From: Kitasatospora sp. DSM 101779
GTDB lineage: Bacteria; Actinomycetota; Actinomycetes; Streptomycetales; Streptomycetaceae
Assembly (NCBI RefSeq): GCF_025655475.1
Contig: NZ_JAHTIK010000001.1
Location: 6,063,086-6,127,085, forward strand
DNA: 64,000 nucleotides
Direction of reading: 5' to 3'
Of the stretch, positions 62,407-64,000 are shown one piece after another; position 1 is the first letter of the stretch; the number at the start of each line of letters is the position of its first letter. A program made the position numbers and the translations under genes. Below the pieces are notes generated by a model. It was not told the DNA's origin, made no database searches, and worked only from the letters and a program-made list of their open reading frames with translations.

Positions 62407-63924
62407 ATGGATCTCGAGGCCTTCCGCAAGCTCGCCGCCGACACCCGGGTCATCCCCGTCACCCGCAGGCTCCTCGCGGACGGCCTCACCCCGATCGGCC
62501 TGTACCGCAGCCTCGCCGGCGAGCGCCCCGGCACCTTCCTGCTGGAGTCGGCCGAGCACGGCCAGAGCTGGTCCCGGTACTCCTTCGTCGGCGTCCGCAG
62601 CGCCGCCACCCTCACCGCCGACCCGGACGGCGCCGCCCGCTGGCACGGCACCCCGCCGGTCGGCATCCCCGCCACCGGCGACCCGCTGGAGGTGCTGCGC
62701 ACCGCCCTCGCCACCCTGCACACCCCGCGGCACACCGACGACGGCCTGCCGCCGCTCACCGGCGGCATGGTCGGCTACCTCGGCTACGACGTCGTCCGCC
62801 GGCTGGAGAAGCTGCCGAACCTCACCCCGGACGACCTGCGGCTGCCCGAGCTCACCCTGCTGCTCGCCACCGACCTCGCCGTCCTCGACCACGTCGACGG
62901 CACGGTGCTGCTGATCGCGAACGCGGTCAACCACAACGACCTGGCGAGCGGCGTCGACGAGGCGTACGCCGACGCGGTGGCCCGCCTCGACGCGATGGAG
63001 GCCGACCTGCTCAAGCCGGTCGACCCGGGCCTGGCCACCTTCACCCCGACCTCCGCCGAGGCGCACTCGCCGTTCGGCGGCGCGCCCTACCGGGCGGCCG
63101 TCGAGACGATCAAGGAGCGGATCCGGGCCGGCGAGGCCTTCCAGGTCGTGCCCTCCCAGCGCTTCGAGGCGCCCTGCCCGGCCTCCGCGCTCGACGTGTA
63201 CCGGGTGCTGCGCACCACCAACCCCAGCCCGTACATGTACCTCTTCCGCTTCCCCGGGCCGGACGGCACCGCGGAGGGCGGCTTCGACGTGGTCGGCTCC
63301 AGCCCGGAGGCACTGGTCAAGGTCAGCGAGGGCGAGGCGATGCTGCACCCGATCGCCGGCACCCGGCACCGCGGCGCCACCCCGCACGAGGACGCCGAGC
63401 TCGCCGCCGAGCTGCTCGCCGACCCCAAGGAGCGCGCCGAGCACCTGATGCTGGTCGACCTCGGCCGCAACGACCTCGGCCGGGTCTGCGAGCCGGGCAG
63501 CGTCGAGGTCGTCGACTTCATGTCGGTCGAGCGCTACAGCCACGTCATGCACATCGTCTCCACCGTCACCGGCCGGGTCGCCGAGGGACGGACGGCCTTC
63601 GACGTGCTCACCGCCTGCTTCCCGGCGGGCACCCTCTCCGGCGCCCCCAAGCCGCGCGCCATGCAGATCATCGAGGAGCTGGAGCCCACCCGCCGCGGCC
63701 TGTACGGCGGCTGCGTCGGCTACCTGGACTTCGCCGGCGACTCGGACACCGCGATCGCGATCCGCACCGCCGTGCTCCGCGACGGCACCGCCTACGTGCA
63801 GGCCGGCGCCGGGGTGGTCGCGGACTCCGACCCGCACGCCGAGGACACCGAGTGCCGCAACAAGGCCGCCGCCGTGCTGCGCGCCGTGGCCACGGCCAAC
63901 ACCCTGCGCCCGCCGGTATCGTGA
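62407..63924 (+). CDS. trpE: Anthranilate synthase component I
   Basis: The product has 505 residues from the ATG at 62407, which starts the conserved MDLEAFRKLAADTRVIPVTRRLLADG; a GTG at 62395 is also in frame. The allosteric Trp motif is visible as LLES-x10-S. Catalytic and metal blocks: PSPYMYLFRF, VGSSPEALVKVSEGEAMLHPIAGTRHRG, LVDLGRNDLGRVCEPGSVEV, CFPAGTLSGAPKPRAMQIIEELEP and YLDFAGDSDTAIAIRTAVL. It makes anthranilate from chorismate with glutamine-derived ammonia from TrpG (not in this window). The PriA enzyme of the his operon would act further down the same path. Confidence 0.96.
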   Translation: MDLEAFRKLAADTRVIPVTRRLLADGLTPIGLYRSLAGERPGTFLLESAEHGQSWSRYSFVGVRSAATLTADPDGAARWHGTPPVGIPATGDPLEVLRTALATLHTPRHTDDGLPPLTGGMVGYLGYDVVRRLEKLPNLTPDDLRLPELTLLLATDLAVLDHVDGTVLLIANAVNHNDLASGVDEAYADAVARLDAMEADLLKPVDPGLATFTPTSAEAHSPFGGAPYRAAVETIKERIRAGEAFQVVPSQRFEAPCPASALDVYRVLRTTNPSPYMYLFRFPGPDGTAEGGFDVVGSSPEALVKVSEGEAMLHPIAGTRHRGATPHEDAELAAELLADPKERAEHLMLVDLGRNDLGRVCEPGSVEVVDFMSVERYSHVMHIVSTVTGRVAEGRTAFDVLTACFPAGTLSGAPKPRAMQIIEELEPTRRGLYGGCVGYLDFAGDSDTAIAIRTAVLRDGTAYVQAGAGVVADSDPHAEDTECRNKAAAVLRAVATANTLRPPVS

Positions 63925-63957
63925 GGTGGTCGATCCCGCGGAGGGAGGCCGCCGCCA

Positions 63958-64000
63958 TGACCGCCACCGCCATGACCGCGCCCGCCGCGCCGCCCACGCC
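63958..64000 (+). CDS. Start of a gene cut by the window end, probably tryptophan-associated membrane protein
   Basis: The ATG at 63958 follows GGAGGGAGG and opens MTATAMTAPAAPPT before the window ends; a second ATG at 63973 is possible. In streptomycetes the gene after trpE usually encodes a small tryptophan-associated membrane protein (TIGR02234). Too little sequence is visible to identify it, so the name rests on gene order only. Confidence 0.4.

Overview
The DNA is very G+C-rich, with strong third-position GC bias, frequent GTG/TTG starts, ATGA/GTGA/TTGA stop-start overlaps and long antisense open frames. With the gene content this points to a streptomycete chromosome (Streptomyces or Kitasatospora). 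The block dnaE ... hisD-hisC-hisB-orf-hisH-priA-rid-hisF ... hisI-trpE is the conserved streptomycete core arrangement. No rRNA, tRNA, CRISPR array, transposase or integrase was seen.

Layout. (1) 1-10211: a polymorphic-toxin locus. The 3' part of a giant repeat-rich toxin carries a papain-like (Tox-PL) domain and a C-terminal zinc nucleic-acid deaminase domain. It is followed on the same strand by a SUKH-4-type immunity protein, an ATPase, a YrhB/deaminase-like/SUKH protein and a frameshifted remnant that reuses parts of two of these. (2) 10305-16444: transport systems, namely a peptidase-like hydrolase fused to an ABC ATPase with its permease, and a convergent DUF4097-DrrA-DrrB operon with an operator-like promoter. 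(3) 16806-24969: a RING-type cytoplasmic protein of the SCO0854 family, a Tat-exported PhoD phosphatase, a secreted M9 collagenase-like protease, a dienelactone-hydrolase-like protein and a DUF3052-type protein. (4) 25284-32436: a second toxin-like locus. It holds a secreted ALF-repeat/coiled-coil/HINT protein with a C-terminal toxin-like module, a convergent DUF6193 protein and a divergent secreted trypsin-like pseudoprotease. (5) 32520-51904: mostly core genes, including DUF2252, dnaE, an RDD protein, an orphan PemK-like protein, a LysR/DapA-like pair, asd, a NYN protein, an ABC exporter, YbaK and a Lon-N-domain protein. (6) 51998-57782: the histidine operon. (7) 57875-64000: small metabolic and unknown genes, then hisI and trpE, and the first codons of a probable tryptophan-associated membrane gene.

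How the parts work together. HisD, C, B, H, A, F and I cover most of histidine synthesis; hisG and hisE are not in the window. The HisA here is of the actinobacterial PriA type, which also does the TrpF step, so it links this operon to trpE. Asd makes the semialdehyde used for lysine, threonine and methionine. The two toxin loci have the repeat-rich, modular form expected of secreted antagonism systems. Most convergent gene pairs are separated by long perfect hairpins, and several genes look leaderless, with a TANNNT box 6-8 nt before the start codon.
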